DNA of 64,000 nt from Tetramitus jugosus (GCA_937625935.1 OW569375.1:310001-374000); one strand, 5' to 3'; counted from the first letter of the stretch, positions 8,787-18,753 are shown. Numbers and translations are program-made. The notes: generated by a model from the sequence alone, not told the origin.

Positions 8787-11054
8787 ATGACTCTTCAGCT
8801 AGGTACAAGAACAAGAACAAGGAGTCGATTCTTCCTGTTCGCATCGCTCCTCCTTCACATATCCATTCTCTTTCATATTCTTCCAAATTTAACTCCACTT
8901 GTACAATCGAAGCCCATTGCTCTCGTGACTCCAGATCCCTCGAACACCAAGCTTATTGTTCACGAATCAGGTATCGAGTTCCTAGAAAAGCTAAAGGCTC
9001 CATTAGCGATCGTTGCAGTCAGCGGTCGAGCAAAAACAGGAAAGTCCTTCATGTTGAATCAAATATTGAATGTGGAGGATGGGAAGCGCGACGGATTTCC
9101 CGTGGGCGTTCATTTTACGCCGGGAACAAAGGGATTGTTGCTGTGGGATGAACCACAGACTGTTCGATTACCCAATTGCAAGCACAGTGATGAAAAGGAG
9201 TGCACCATTCAGGTTTTGTACATGGATACCGAGGGTTTAGGAGTTGCGGGAAGTGCTACTGATGGCTATGATCCCAAGATTTGTGCCCTATCGATCCTAT
9301 TGTCCAGCTTATTTATTTACAATGTGAATCACGATATTTTAATGTCGGATGTGAGCTTATTGCACAGTGTCGTGGCATTGTCCAGTATTTTTGAAGCCAG
9401 CACGTCCAGTTCATTCCCATTTCCACCCATCTTCTGGACTGTGCAACAATTTGAGCACGAGTTGGGATTAGCCACACCAGATGATGTTCTCTCTCGTGCA
9501 CTGTCTGAAATTACACTGACAAACAGCAGTTCACACAGTGCAGAAATTTCAAGATATAATGAAACGGTTCGCACTGTCAAGTCTCGCTTTCCAGAGTTTA
9601 GTGGTGATACTAGGATTCTATTGATGCATCGACCACATACTGCCAAGATGAGTCAACTACCCAATGTACGCAAAGAGGAGTATCGGCCCGAGTACACGTC
9701 TCAGATTCAGCATTTGAGAGATTTGATCAAGGATCATGTCGTTCCAAAACAATTTTCATCTGGATTGCCTACTGAAGAGAACACTGGTAAATTTATTGCC
9801 CAAATGGTTCGATCTGTTGTGAAAAAGATGAATGAGATTGAAAGTACTCACTTTGGAATTGCTCTTGTCAGACAGATATCGGAACAGTTGCAGAAACGTG
9901 CATGGCGATTGTACTTTACTGCACTGAACACTCGGGCACCTCTGCCTCAGAGCGAGGAGATGTTGCAGCGTGTCCACGAAGAAGAAAGTATCAAGAGTTT
10001 GGACATGTTTAAGACCAAGTGTCCAGGCGGCTTGACAAAGTTTGGCAACAAAGATATTTATGAGTCATTAGCTGAGACTATTCAGACATGGTTCGATTCT
10101 CAGCTAGGAAACAACACATTGGTGGCTCGAGTGCATTGCAATGAACAAGTGAACAAGATATTTGAAAAGGCTTGGAGTCAAGAAAATGAGAGATACACTG
10201 TTGACAGTTTTGATAATGACATATCTTCCATGACTGTTAAATACAACACCAATGTTCGAGGACCAAAGCATATCAAGGAAAAGGCACTGACTGACATGCT
10301 GCAAAAATTGAAGGTGAAACGTATCAATTTATTGCATCAGGAAGCCAAGCAAGACTTGACCTCAATGCTGGTGGTATGTCTGACTCTCTTCTTGGGAGCC
10401 TATGTTGTTTACTATGTGGTTAGTGTATCTGGACATGGTGTTCTGCCATCGTATGTTCCAAAAGCACTGATACTGGTAAAGTTGTCGAGTTTAGCATTGA
10501 CTCTATGGCTCCTGGCATTGCATCTCAACTTTGCACATGTTCCTGATGAGAGTCTGGTGTCGTTCATGAGCATTCAACTATGCTACCGGTCGATTCGACG
10601 CTATTTCACAATAGTGATCATTTGCACGATTATAGGCATGTCTGTGAGTCATATCCTTGGTTTTAAGTTTGCTGCACCTGCTCCTCCAGTTGTCGAACAC
10701 AGCAATACAGAGCTTGTTGAAGCTCTGACTGAATTCTTCAAGACACAAGGCATGATGAAGGACGAATCGGACCAGAAGTCATTAGGTCGTAGATCATCCG
10801 CAGCCAAGGTACTTGACTCTAAGGTGGAGACATGTGATACGGCAACTGTGACTGAGGATATCGATGAACACGATTCGCTGAAACCGCTTCTCGAATTGAA
10901 CCGGAGGTTGCAAAGCACAAAGGTCATATCCAACATAGCGGATAGTACAAACGATGTTGACATGTCAGAGTTAATTCCTACTGGAGTCACAACAAGAGGC
11001 AGAAGAATGCTGCCCGTCGTGGAGGAAGCGAGCGATCTAGATTTATCACTGTAA
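8787..11054 (+). CDS. Guanylate-binding-protein (GBP/atlastin-like) large GTPase with N-terminal signal/TM and C-terminal TM segments
   Basis: The ATG at 8787 gives 755 residues. Residues 14-40 form a hydrophobic signal or anchor (RFFLFASLLLHISILFHILP). The GBP GTPase domain follows: P-loop GRAKTGKS (80-87), switch-1 TPGTKGLLLW (111-120), G3 DTEG (147-150), and the GBP-typical ALSILLSSLFIYN. The expected G4 T-x-R-D motif reads WTVQQF (217-222), so the guanine-selecting Asp is missing. A helical middle region precedes three hydrophobic helices (about 527-549, 559-580, 604-625) and a Ser-rich acidic tail. Family members reshape or tether ER and vacuolar membranes. The double membrane layout suggests an ER or endolysosomal membrane GTPase. 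It converges with the next gene, 42 bp apart. Confidence 0.85.
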   Translation: MTLQLGTRTRTRSRFFLFASLLLHISILFHILPNLTPLVQSKPIALVTPDPSNTKLIVHESGIEFLEKLKAPLAIVAVSGRAKTGKSFMLNQILNVEDGKRDGFPVGVHFTPGTKGLLLWDEPQTVRLPNCKHSDEKECTIQVLYMDTEGLGVAGSATDGYDPKICALSILLSSLFIYNVNHDILMSDVSLLHSVVALSSIFEASTSSSFPFPPIFWTVQQFEHELGLATPDDVLSRALSEITLTNSSSHSAEISRYNETVRTVKSRFPEFSGDTRILLMHRPHTAKMSQLPNVRKEEYRPEYTSQIQHLRDLIKDHVVPKQFSSGLPTEENTGKFIAQMVRSVVKKMNEIESTHFGIALVRQISEQLQKRAWRLYFTALNTRAPLPQSEEMLQRVHEEESIKSLDMFKTKCPGGLTKFGNKDIYESLAETIQTWFDSQLGNNTLVARVHCNEQVNKIFEKAWSQENERYTVDSFDNDISSMTVKYNTNVRGPKHIKEKALTDMLQKLKVKRINLLHQEAKQDLTSMLVVCLTLFLGAYVVYYVVSVSGHGVLPSYVPKALILVKLSSLALTLWLLALHLNFAHVPDESLVSFMSIQLCYRSIRRYFTIVIICTIIGMSVSHILGFKFAAPAPPVVEHSNTELVEALTEFFKTQGMMKDESDQKSLGRRSSAAKVLDSKVETCDTATVTEDIDEHDSLKPLLELNRRLQSTKVISNIADSTNDVDMSELIPTGVTTRGRRMLPVVEEASDLDLSL

Positions 11055-11096
11055 GAATAATAGCACGACCTTGGTTGTACATAAAACATAATATAT

Positions 11097-13517
11097 TTAC
11101 AGTTCTCCGTCTTCAGATACCATTGCGCAAGTAAACTTGCGAATCAGACTCTCGACTTGCTCGTGGATCTCAGATGCACTGCTGAGATCCTTGAATTGCC
11201 GTTCTTCTGTTGCATTTGAACAGACAAAAGAAAATCGAGGATACAGTGAATGATCGACAAAGGGACCACGAATCCGAACAACCCTACCTGGTCTTAATTT
11301 CATGTTATTCTTCGTTGCTGTCGTAAAGACGATATCCACGTATTCACCATAGGATCTTTCGCTCGATAAGACAAGGCAAGTTGCAAAATACAAGCTGAAT
11401 TCCTCTCTATCCTTGATGATGCGGACCACCACGGAATTCAAAGCAGGCAAAATCTGCGATGGTGTTTGCGTTGGCATGACGGATGATCTTCGAGCTTCAC
11501 TCGCTTGAATATCATGAGTAACAATTGTGTTACGAGCATCAACCACTGCCTGCTTCAACCGACCACAATAACCAAACTTTGATTTGATCTTTTTGATGAC
11601 ATCCATGTCATTCTCTTGTCCCTGTGTCGACAGTGGAATTGTATTGGCGGATGCAACACGCAACGAGGTTAGCCAGGATGCAACAGGTTGTGTTGAAATA
11701 AACTGCGTAGGTTTCGTCGGTTTCGTAAACTTATTGGATTGTTGTGTAGCTGGTTGAGATGGTGGAACAATGACATCCTGGACAACATCCTGAATCTCAT
11801 CCTCTACAACATTAGTGTTGGTTTCATCGTCTGATATATCTTCAATTTCATCATCCAGAACTCTCTTTCCATGAACAATGTGCTTGTATCGATCATTTCG
11901 TGCTGAAATCAGCGAAGGAACATGTGCATAGGCGTCTGGTGCTGATAACAATCGCTTCTTATTCGTTGTTGTTGTTGCTCTACTCCTGTGAAACACATCA
12001 GCCAACTCTCCAATGTCCTCCGAGTCAGATAGTATCTCAACAACATTACTACTCAACGCGACACTTGTGTTGTTTCTAATGTCTTTTCTTACTGAATGGT
12101 TGAGCGGTGTAGATCTCATATCGTGCAATGGCTCTCCCTCTTCGTCAGAGAAGGAACCAATATCGTCCTCAATGTCTTGATCTTCAAACGTGCGCCGTCG
12201 ATTCAATATTGCTGCGTGTCGCTTGTCTTGATCTAACACTCTCCTAGGACCCTTGTGATTGCCACGATCCGATGCCATCTTAGAACCACCAAAGAAGTGA
12301 TCAAAGTCTTCTTCGTCATCATCATGATCCATCAACTCTTCTTCACTATCCAGTATCAGCGAAGACGTTTTCTCACCACTACTACTACTACCGCTACTGC
12401 TTCTACTCCTCTGTTTGGACTCTCGTTTCTTTTGTTCTCTAGTGATTGATTGTCCTTTCTTTGCCGTTGTTTTCGTTTCATCACTCACACGAGTCGTAGT
12501 AGATGGAGCAACGACACGCGACGCTGAAGAAAACACTCGAGAAATATTCTGAGAGACAATCACTGGCGACGATTCATCGTCCATCAATTGAATCACATCC
12601 ACCATTCTCGTTGATTCACTCACACTACCACTATTACTACTACTTGCCGTTTTTTGTCTTGTTCGCTCTGTTTGTACATTCACTGTAATGGATTCTTCCT
12701 CTTCGTCAATTTCTACTTCTTCTAACTCTTCAACAACATCAGCAGAGAACCAATTGAAATCACTGCTCACGTGACCTAGTTTATCATGAGACAAGAGACG
12801 TGAAACTGGTGTTGCACTAATGAGATTCATTGAATGTTGAATTTCTCTGCTACTACTATTACTATTCTTTTTTGGGAGAGTCATTGTCAATGCTTGACTC
12901 TCATCATCGTCATCATCATCAATATCATTCTCGTCTACATTATTACTCATCACTATTCGATCACTACTCCTAGTACTACTACTACTACTACTCTTGTTAT
13001 TATTGTTTTCATAGAGTGAAAATGGTCTCAAGTGAGCCAATGATTTTGTGCTTGAGCTGACTTGAATCGATGATGATCCTTGTTGTTGATGTTGTTGACC
13101 CAAGTGATGATCCAAATCATACAAAATTTCAAATTCATCATCTTCGTCATCTTCATCTCTCATGAGATTCCCATTTTCATTATTATGATTGCTATTATTG
13201 TTGTTGTTGTGATAATGATTGTGTTGTTGTGTATGTTGTTGTTGTTGTGGTTGTTGAGAGTGAGATAGGATGGAATGAGAGGTGAGGACAGAATGTTTTC
13301 GACGGTTGAAAACAGAAGCAATGGGAGCTCCTGCGACAGTTGTGTTGGCGAACGTTGTAGCTCTGGACAGAATTTGACGTTGGAGTTGACTATTGTTGTT
13401 GTTGTTATTGTTGGATGTGGGAGTGGGAGTTGTAATGGTAACTACATGATTATTGTTGGTGGTGGTAGTGGTGGGAAGTTGTAAATGTTGTTGATTGTTA
13501 GCTCTCTTGCGCCACAT
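11097..13517 (-). CDS. Large low-complexity nuclear protein with SUMO-interaction-like motifs and a conserved C-terminal domain
   Basis: The ATG at 13517 gives 806 residues. The first 300 residues are dominated by Asn, Gln, Thr, His and Ser homopolymers. Three hydrophobic cores flanked by acidic residues resemble SUMO-interacting motifs: VIQLMDDESS (about 305), LILDSEEEL (about 386) and VEILSDSED (about 492). The C-terminal 190 residues are ordered: FGYCGRLKQAV, then a beta-rich stretch (VVVRIIKDREEFSLYFATCL, YVDIVFTT, LRPGRVVRIRGPFVD) that reads like an OB fold. Such a combination is seen in DNA-repair scaffolds, but I cannot name the family. No membrane segment is seen. A nuclear location is inferred from basic clusters and SIMs. 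Confidence 0.75.
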   Translation of the reverse strand: MWRKRANNQQHLQLPTTTTTNNNHVVTITTPTPTSNNNNNNNSQLQRQILSRATTFANTTVAGAPIASVFNRRKHSVLTSHSILSHSQQPQQQQHTQQHNHYHNNNNNSNHNNENGNLMRDEDDEDDEFEILYDLDHHLGQQHQQQGSSSIQVSSSTKSLAHLRPFSLYENNNNKSSSSSSTRSSDRIVMSNNVDENDIDDDDDDESQALTMTLPKKNSNSSSREIQHSMNLISATPVSRLLSHDKLGHVSSDFNWFSADVVEELEEVEIDEEEESITVNVQTERTRQKTASSSNSGSVSESTRMVDVIQLMDDESSPVIVSQNISRVFSSASRVVAPSTTTRVSDETKTTAKKGQSITREQKKRESKQRSRSSSGSSSSGEKTSSLILDSEEELMDHDDDEEDFDHFFGGSKMASDRGNHKGPRRVLDQDKRHAAILNRRRTFEDQDIEDDIGSFSDEEGEPLHDMRSTPLNHSVRKDIRNNTSVALSSNVVEILSDSEDIGELADVFHRSRATTTTNKKRLLSAPDAYAHVPSLISARNDRYKHIVHGKRVLDDEIEDISDDETNTNVVEDEIQDVVQDVIVPPSQPATQQSNKFTKPTKPTQFISTQPVASWLTSLRVASANTIPLSTQGQENDMDVIKKIKSKFGYCGRLKQAVVDARNTIVTHDIQASEARRSSVMPTQTPSQILPALNSVVVRIIKDREEFSLYFATCLVLSSERSYGEYVDIVFTTATKNNMKLRPGRVVRIRGPFVDHSLYPRFSFVCSNATEERQFKDLSSASEIHEQVESLIRKFTCAMVSEDGEL

Positions 13518-13995
13518 TTTTTGGTGTGAGAAGTTGGATTGATTTTAGGATTATAGGATGGACTATTGGCTTTTTTTTTCGAGGTCAGAATTTTGTTCGA
13601 TCGTTCGCTGGAACTGTTCACTTGATCGATTTCCAGAGTTTGGAGGAAGTTCTCCAGCTGGAGAATCCCCGCGGAAAATCTACGAATAAACGGTGTAGGT
13701 CAGATTGGTATTTCATTTGGGCTGTAGTTGAGATATTTCGGATAATACCCCCTCTCCGGAAATTTTTTTATCCGTCGAACGAGAATGGTATATGTGAATA
13801 GAGATTCGGAAATATGCCATGTCATGAACCGATACTTTGTCAGTGGCCGTTGGACCAGCTGTTCGGATCATGTACGGATTAGGACAACCAATAAATTAAA
13901 TTTTAATGTAATAAAAGAGTATCTTCTCCTGTCTGGTCGAGTGGGAGATTTTCTTTGGTGGTTGGGGTTCTTGAGACAGAATCCTATGGTGCTGT
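13518..13995. other. Intergenic region, no gene seen
   Basis: These 478 bp separate two minus-strand genes and should carry the promoter of the SIM-rich protein and the 3' UTR of the RWP-RK gene. The few open frames lack coding character. It includes a T-run at 13569-13577 and AT-rich stretches near 13890-13915, but no recognisable motif. Confidence 0.5.
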
Positions 13996-15561
13996 TTACA
14001 ACATGGCATGACCAGTGTTGCTGTTCAGTGTACTCGCATTGTGTTCTGGTTTGGTTGACATGAAAGCTCGAAGTAAGCAATGGATCGTGTGGGAGTCAAG
14101 TTGCTTCTCTGGTCGATCAGCAGGTGAACAAATGAACGAGACACTTCTCTTTCGTGCCAAGTGTCTGTTCTCTGGATAGGGCCATCGACCCATGTTCATC
14201 CCATAAAACCTTCTCTTGAGAGTGCTCACTGATATTCCTAGTAACTTGGCAGCTTTGGACTGCGAAAAATTAAAGTACTTTTTGATCTCATCAGGAGTCA
14301 CGTCCTTTTTTCTCTTGTTCTTTGTAATCTTTGCTCCATTGTTGCTCTCCTTATTGGCACTTCTACTAGACGCTGCTGAAGAACGGTTGTTCTTCTTGTT
14401 TGCTTGATGATGGTGAGTTGTTGAACGACCACTATTGTTTTTGTTATTGCTAACACTACCACTGATCTTTCCATTCTTGCGGTTGCTACTACTGCTATTA
14501 TTGTAGCTTCTCTTGCCAGTATTGTTGTTGTTGTTGTTGTTGTTCTTGAGAGACGAAGAAGCCTTGGTATGGAGTTGCTTTCGTCGTTTAGGAGAAGCAC
14601 CTTCTTCACTGCAATCAGAATCAGAGTCCTCTGTTTCTTCTGCACCATCGTCTTCTTCCTCCTCCTCGTCAAACATCATCTCATCCTCTTCTCTGTCATC
14701 GTCATCTTCTTCACTGCTCGTGTGACTTCTCGTAGATGACAGAGTATCACTGGAGTGACTTCTAGAGAGATTGAGAGGAGCTAACGAGCGCACAAACTCT
14801 TCATTGTGATGATGAGGTTGATGCTGATGATGCTGGTGGTGGTGGTAGTGAGGAACATGATGGTGATGAGGATGATGAGGATAGTGAGGATGGTGGTGAG
14901 ACAAGGTCGATGATGATCGACCCTGATAATAACTAGGATGGCGATGGTTGTTGGTCACCACAGCAGAAGAAGTGGATGGAGGAGTAGATGGAGTGTGGTA
15001 GGGAGAGTGATCAGGATGATGATGTTGATGATGATGAAGAGGGTGTTGGTATCCTTGAGGAGATCTTGTTGTTGTTGTCAAAGTGGAGCTAGAGCTAGGG
15101 CTATTGTGTTGGTGTTGAGGTTGAGGTTGATGACGACTGGTGTGGTGGTGGTAGTTGTGGTGATGATGATGATGGCCTAGTTGTTGTTGCTGTTCTAATG
15201 AACGTGGGAGAGGATAATTGTTGTTGCTCGCGTCTTGAGATGAGCGTGGTGGTGAACGGACATGAACAGGAGGGAGACGCAAAGGAGTGGTGCTACTGGT
15301 GGTCGTAGTCGTCATAGTGGTGGAAGAAACCGCTTCTGTAGTCGTAGTTGTGGTATCTTGTTGTAGTTGTTGTTGAGCTACAGTAGTAGTAGTAGTAGTT
15401 GGAGAGCCACTACTATTGAGGAGCGGTGGTGATGCTCTCTTGAAGTGACTGTTGCTGGTCGTTGACGTTTCCATTGAGCTATTGATTGGAGTGGGAGAAT
15501 GCTCGTGAACTTGTAGTGGTGAAGCTTGTTTGACTTGTTGTTGTTGGAGGAAACCTAACAT
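13996..15561 (-). CDS. RWP-RK domain transcription factor with poly-His/Gln/Ser tracts
   Basis: The ATG at 15561 gives 521 residues. The C-terminal part (about 415-462) is a clear RWP-RK domain: DVTPDEIKKYFNFSQSKAAK, LLGISVSTLKRRFYG and the signature GRWPYP. RWP-RK proteins are DNA-binding regulators in plants and algae (nitrogen response, gametogenesis) and also occur in amoebae. Residues 1-300 are almost entirely repetitive: Thr runs, poly-His blocks (HHHHHH), Gln, Ser/Pro; then an acidic block (EEDDDDREEDEMMFDEEEEE) and a basic Asn/Ser/Lys region likely to provide nuclear localisation. The domain's usual R-K pair after RWPY is replaced by PENRHLARKR. Targets are unknown. Confidence 0.9.
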   Translation of the reverse strand: MLGFLQQQQVKQASPLQVHEHSPTPINSSMETSTTSNSHFKRASPPLLNSSGSPTTTTTTVAQQQLQQDTTTTTTEAVSSTTMTTTTTSSTTPLRLPPVHVRSPPRSSQDASNNNYPLPRSLEQQQQLGHHHHHHNYHHHTSRHQPQPQHQHNSPSSSSTLTTTTRSPQGYQHPLHHHQHHHPDHSPYHTPSTPPSTSSAVVTNNHRHPSYYQGRSSSTLSHHHPHYPHHPHHHHVPHYHHHQHHQHQPHHHNEEFVRSLAPLNLSRSHSSDTLSSTRSHTSSEEDDDDREEDEMMFDEEEEEDDGAEETEDSDSDCSEEGASPKRRKQLHTKASSSLKNNNNNNNNTGKRSYNNSSSSNRKNGKISGSVSNNKNNSGRSTTHHHQANKKNNRSSAASSRSANKESNNGAKITKNKRKKDVTPDEIKKYFNFSQSKAAKLLGISVSTLKRRFYGMNMGRWPYPENRHLARKRSVSFICSPADRPEKQLDSHTIHCLLRAFMSTKPEHNASTLNSNTGHAML

Positions 15562-16062
15562 CAATGTTCTTTCTTGTTGTGTGTGCTTGTGTGCTTAGAT
15601 GGCTTGAGAGAGATAAGGGTATAATCGTTGGTCCAACAGTAGTCGTCGATTGAGTGTTTGGTATTGGGCGAGAGAGCTTGTTTGTGTGTTTATTAATGTG
15701 TGGTCTTCTTGTCTAATCAACTCTTCAAGATTCCTAGGTCCAAGTACAAGTGCGACATGAGCGTGGGGGTTACTCCATGAACTACCTCATAGTTGCGGCT
15801 ACCAATCTAAAGGGGATGCGTGTGTGATTGCCCTTTTGCATCAGTGTTATTTTTACGAAACACCCTAGAGAACACCACAAAAGTCGCATGTCATACCAAT
15901 CCTCTCTTTGAAGCGATGAGCCACGTCGAGGATTTCACGTTTGCCTTATCCTTATTTTTTCCGAGATGCATGATGGTGTCCCCCTTTCCTGCTTTGTAGG
16001 TCATCGCGTTCCGAACCAGCAAACGAAAATTGCAAAAGAAATTTCCAGCCCGAAAAAAGGAA
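15562..16062. other. Intergenic region, no gene seen
   Basis: These 501 bp lie between two minus-strand genes: the upstream region of the RWP-RK gene and the 3' side of the RecA-like gene. No coding frame with plausible composition, no tRNA arms and no clear repeat was found. The part at 15950-16060 is T/A-rich with short C runs. Confidence 0.5.
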
Positions 16063-16965
16063 TTAACACTGCGCGTAGTCTATAAAAGAGATAGCAATAT
16101 CGCCCGCCGACCGCAATTCGTACACCAATTTCGTTTGACTGTGGTCCCGTCGCCCAGCAAATTTGGTATAAACAGCACGATACATGGGGACAAGGTTGTT
16201 GATGTGTGAAGGTTCATCAAGTTCTTGTATCTGAATCATTGTTTCACACCACCGTTCGTAGAATAGATGGGATTGAATCTTGTCAGATATCACAAATGAT
16301 GGAATTGTCTCCTCGCCAGTCGAGTTTGCTTTGTTTTGGGAAAGTGCGTCGATGAGGAATTGAGCCACGTTCTGTAGAAGGGCCAACAGTTTCATGTGAC
16401 CTGCATCAAACATCTTCACATCCGATCCTTCGAGCTCTACGGCTGGTGCGTAATTGTCGATTGAGGAGTCAACCGTTGACGATAAGATGAGATTGGACAT
16501 GTTATGGACAATCAAGAATCGTGGAAGCTTCTCCAACGGTAACAAGTGCAAATTGGCCAAGTATTGAGTCAACATGAACATGTTGTCCACATATTTCATG
16601 TGAATCGCGCTAAGAATTCTCCGGTTCAATTCCTCATTGGTCTCATCGTCATTTTCGCTATTGACCTGATAGAGATGGGAGGGCGCAGGAATGGATCTTG
16701 AACAAATGATTACAACATTGTAAAAAGGATCTTGTTCAATGTTTTGCTTCACGAGATTATAGGCCAATTGAAACAACAATGTTATCTTTCCACATGTGTC
16801 TGGTCCAATGAGAACACAACCATCGAGAGCACCATGATGAGGCGTACCAGGATCAAATCCCTTATTCCTTGTTTCGAAAAAAAGCTTTGATTGATTCCAG
16901 CGATGTTCAAGACTTGTCTTGTTCTTTGAGTGGAAGGATCGCTCGTCGAAGAATGAATGGAGCAT
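16063..16965 (-). CDS. Degenerate RecA-like ATPase, SWSAP1-like
   Basis: The ATG at 16965 gives 300 residues. A Walker-A-like loop, LIGPDTCGKITLLFQLAYNL (52-71), has the GxxxxGK core, but the following Ser/Thr is Ile. Beta strands follow in RecA order: NVVIICSR (about 83-90) and PRFLIVHNMSNLI (148-160), where a His occupies the position expected for the Walker B Asp. LVYELRSAGDIAISFIDY near the C terminus resembles the last RecA-core strands. SWSAP1 (a partner of the SWIM-domain protein SWS1 in RAD51 regulation) has this size and layout, so a recombination role is plausible; the assignment is tentative. ATP hydrolysis may be impaired. It is divergent from the TPR gene. Confidence 0.5.
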   Translation of the reverse strand: MLHSFFDERSFHSKNKTSLEHRWNQSKLFFETRNKGFDPGTPHHGALDGCVLIGPDTCGKITLLFQLAYNLVKQNIEQDPFYNVVIICSRSIPAPSHLYQVNSENDDETNEELNRRILSAIHMKYVDNMFMLTQYLANLHLLPLEKLPRFLIVHNMSNLILSSTVDSSIDNYAPAVELEGSDVKMFDAGHMKLLALLQNVAQFLIDALSQNKANSTGEETIPSFVISDKIQSHLFYERWCETMIQIQELDEPSHINNLVPMYRAVYTKFAGRRDHSQTKLVYELRSAGDIAISFIDYAQC

Positions 16966-17157
16966 TGAGTAGTTGTGGTCTTCAAGTGATATTTTAGCTG
17001 TTGTTGATTGCTACTGTCAGATGGAGCTTCAGTGTTTATCTCTATTTCTGTGATTCCACCGTTTTCTGGAATTTCGAAAGCCAAATTCAACGAAACAGGT
17101 GATTCTTCAACATCACATTTTCACAGCTCACAACAAAAAAAAAAACAACAAGATCAA
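16966..17157. promoter_or_regulatory. Divergent promoter region
   Basis: This 192-bp spacer lies between the RecA-like gene (minus) and the TPR gene (plus). Both strands are open through it: a minus frame from an ATG at 17090 and a plus frame from 17008. Extra 5' coding exons therefore cannot be fully excluded. An A11-type tract just before the 17158 start (AAAAAAAAAAACAACAAG region at about 17135-17148) resembles the A-rich leaders seen before other starts here. Confidence 0.4.
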
Positions 17158-18753
17158 ATGAAGACGAGCAGCACACAAGTCAATCAACTATTGGATCAAG
17201 AAAATTATTTGGACGCCATTTTTGAGCTATCCAAACTTATTGTTGACCCTAAAGCTACATTTAATCAAGTTTCAGAGTACTTTTCAGTGATTCAATCCAT
17301 TATTCGATCCAAATTGAACGTTTCCGATGATTCCAAAAAGATTGTAAAGCATTTTCAAAAGATTAATACGCACGAGTACTTTTCTGCGATTGAAATTTGT
17401 GTTTTGAGTGTCATGTTGGATCCCAGTTTTCCACACGAGTCCGTTGCTGAGATTGAAGAGTCTGTTGTGAAGAGAATTGAGTCATTTATGGAAAAAAATT
17501 CATCGAATGATACGGTATATGCTCTTGGTTATCTCTTGCTATCGAATGCGTTCTTGTCACTGGATGATGTGGCACAAGAAGATGATGAAGACAGTGACAA
17601 TGATGAAGAAAAGGATGATGATGATGATGAGGAAATGGGTGCAAAGAGACAAAAGCTTGAAAAGAAGTCAGAGGAAGAAAAGAGTGATAATGAAGATGAT
17701 GAAGAGGAAGAGGAACAAGAGGAAACAGTCGATGAGGAATATAACATGAGTGGTGCCGAAACTGGAGATGAAAAAACAGAAACGACCTATGCTGATGAAG
17801 TCACACTGTCTCACTATCAAGAGCAAGCAGATCGCACATTGGACACTGGTATTTCCAAGTATCCAGACTTTTCACTCTTTTATAGAAACAAGGCGTCTCT
17901 GTACAACATTACCGATTTTAACAATGACGTTGCATTGGAGAATATTTTGAAGGCAAAGGAGATTTGTGAGGAACCATCAGTGTATTACACTGAAGGCATG
18001 ATTCGACAAGATTTGAATATGCACAAGGAAGCAATTGAGTTGTTCAACAAGTGTTTGGAACAAGAGCCAAATGATCCTTATACATTCTACAACATTGCTC
18101 AATCGTATGAAAGATTGTCAGAGGTTGATCAAGCCATGTCCTATTATGAAAAAGCAATTCAGTTCAAGTCAGATCTCGCCAGTGCATATGCTGGACGGGC
18201 TCGTCAACACTTGGCCAAGAACAATGTCGATCTTGCACTCGCAGACTACAAGAAGGCATTAAAGTTGGACGAGGAGAATGCAGAAATTCTCTTTGAGAGA
18301 GCAATCATGTATCGTGATGTTGTGAAGGATCAAAAGTTGGCATTGGCTGATTTTGAGGCTGCTCAGGAGATGGATCCTGACAATGAAGCCATGCAATTGG
18401 GACTGATCTCTCAGGAGAAGCTCATGATGTGCAACAAGGAGGTTGAAGAGAGTGAAGAGAATGATTGGCACGCATACTTTGCTCGAGGTCAACTCTACCT
18501 AGAACTGATGAGCAAGCCAGCATTAGCAATGGAGGACTTTAACAGAGCTGTTGGTATGCCATCCGGAGACAAGCAAGCAATCATCTTCCTGAACATGGGA
18601 TATGCATCAATCGAATTAGGCGAATTTGAAGCTGCCAAGCAAAACTTTCAAAAAGCAATTGCAACTGACACGACAGAAGGTCAAGTGTACGCAACGAAAG
18701 GAAAGAATGCCTTGGAGGAAATGCAAGCTGTCTTGGACGAACAGTCAGCTTAG
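17158..18753 (+). CDS. Tetratricopeptide repeat protein with acidic central region
   Basis: The ATG at 17158 gives 531 residues and follows an A-rich leader. Residues 1-150 are helical without clear repeats. Residues about 140-200 are an extreme Asp/Glu/Lys tract (EDSDNDEEKDDDDDEE). From about 220 to 510, TPR units follow, with typical spacing and signatures (FYNIAQSYERLSEVDQAMSY, AYAGRARQHLAKNNVDLAL, FLNMGYASIELGEFEAAKQN). TPR arrays bind peptide termini of partner proteins. No catalytic domain, signal peptide or membrane helix is present. The acidic hinge suggests a chaperone or scaffold role in nucleus or cytosol, which is inference only. Confidence 0.88.
   Translation: MKTSSTQVNQLLDQENYLDAIFELSKLIVDPKATFNQVSEYFSVIQSIIRSKLNVSDDSKKIVKHFQKINTHEYFSAIEICVLSVMLDPSFPHESVAEIEESVVKRIESFMEKNSSNDTVYALGYLLLSNAFLSLDDVAQEDDEDSDNDEEKDDDDDEEMGAKRQKLEKKSEEEKSDNEDDEEEEEQEETVDEEYNMSGAETGDEKTETTYADEVTLSHYQEQADRTLDTGISKYPDFSLFYRNKASLYNITDFNNDVALENILKAKEICEEPSVYYTEGMIRQDLNMHKEAIELFNKCLEQEPNDPYTFYNIAQSYERLSEVDQAMSYYEKAIQFKSDLASAYAGRARQHLAKNNVDLALADYKKALKLDEENAEILFERAIMYRDVVKDQKLALADFEAAQEMDPDNEAMQLGLISQEKLMMCNKEVEESEENDWHAYFARGQLYLELMSKPALAMEDFNRAVGMPSGDKQAIIFLNMGYASIELGEFEAAKQNFQKAIATDTTEGQVYATKGKNALEEMQAVLDEQSA

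Noticed and set aside
12255-13500. Plus-strand open frames opposite the Asn/Gln/Ser-rich gene
   Set aside because: They are antisense shadows of triplet-repeat coding sequence, with Val/Ile/Leu runs and no independent support.
14298-15180. Alternative-frame ORFs within the RWP-RK gene
   Set aside because: Arg/Thr or Ser homopolymer products caused by low-complexity codons in the real frame.
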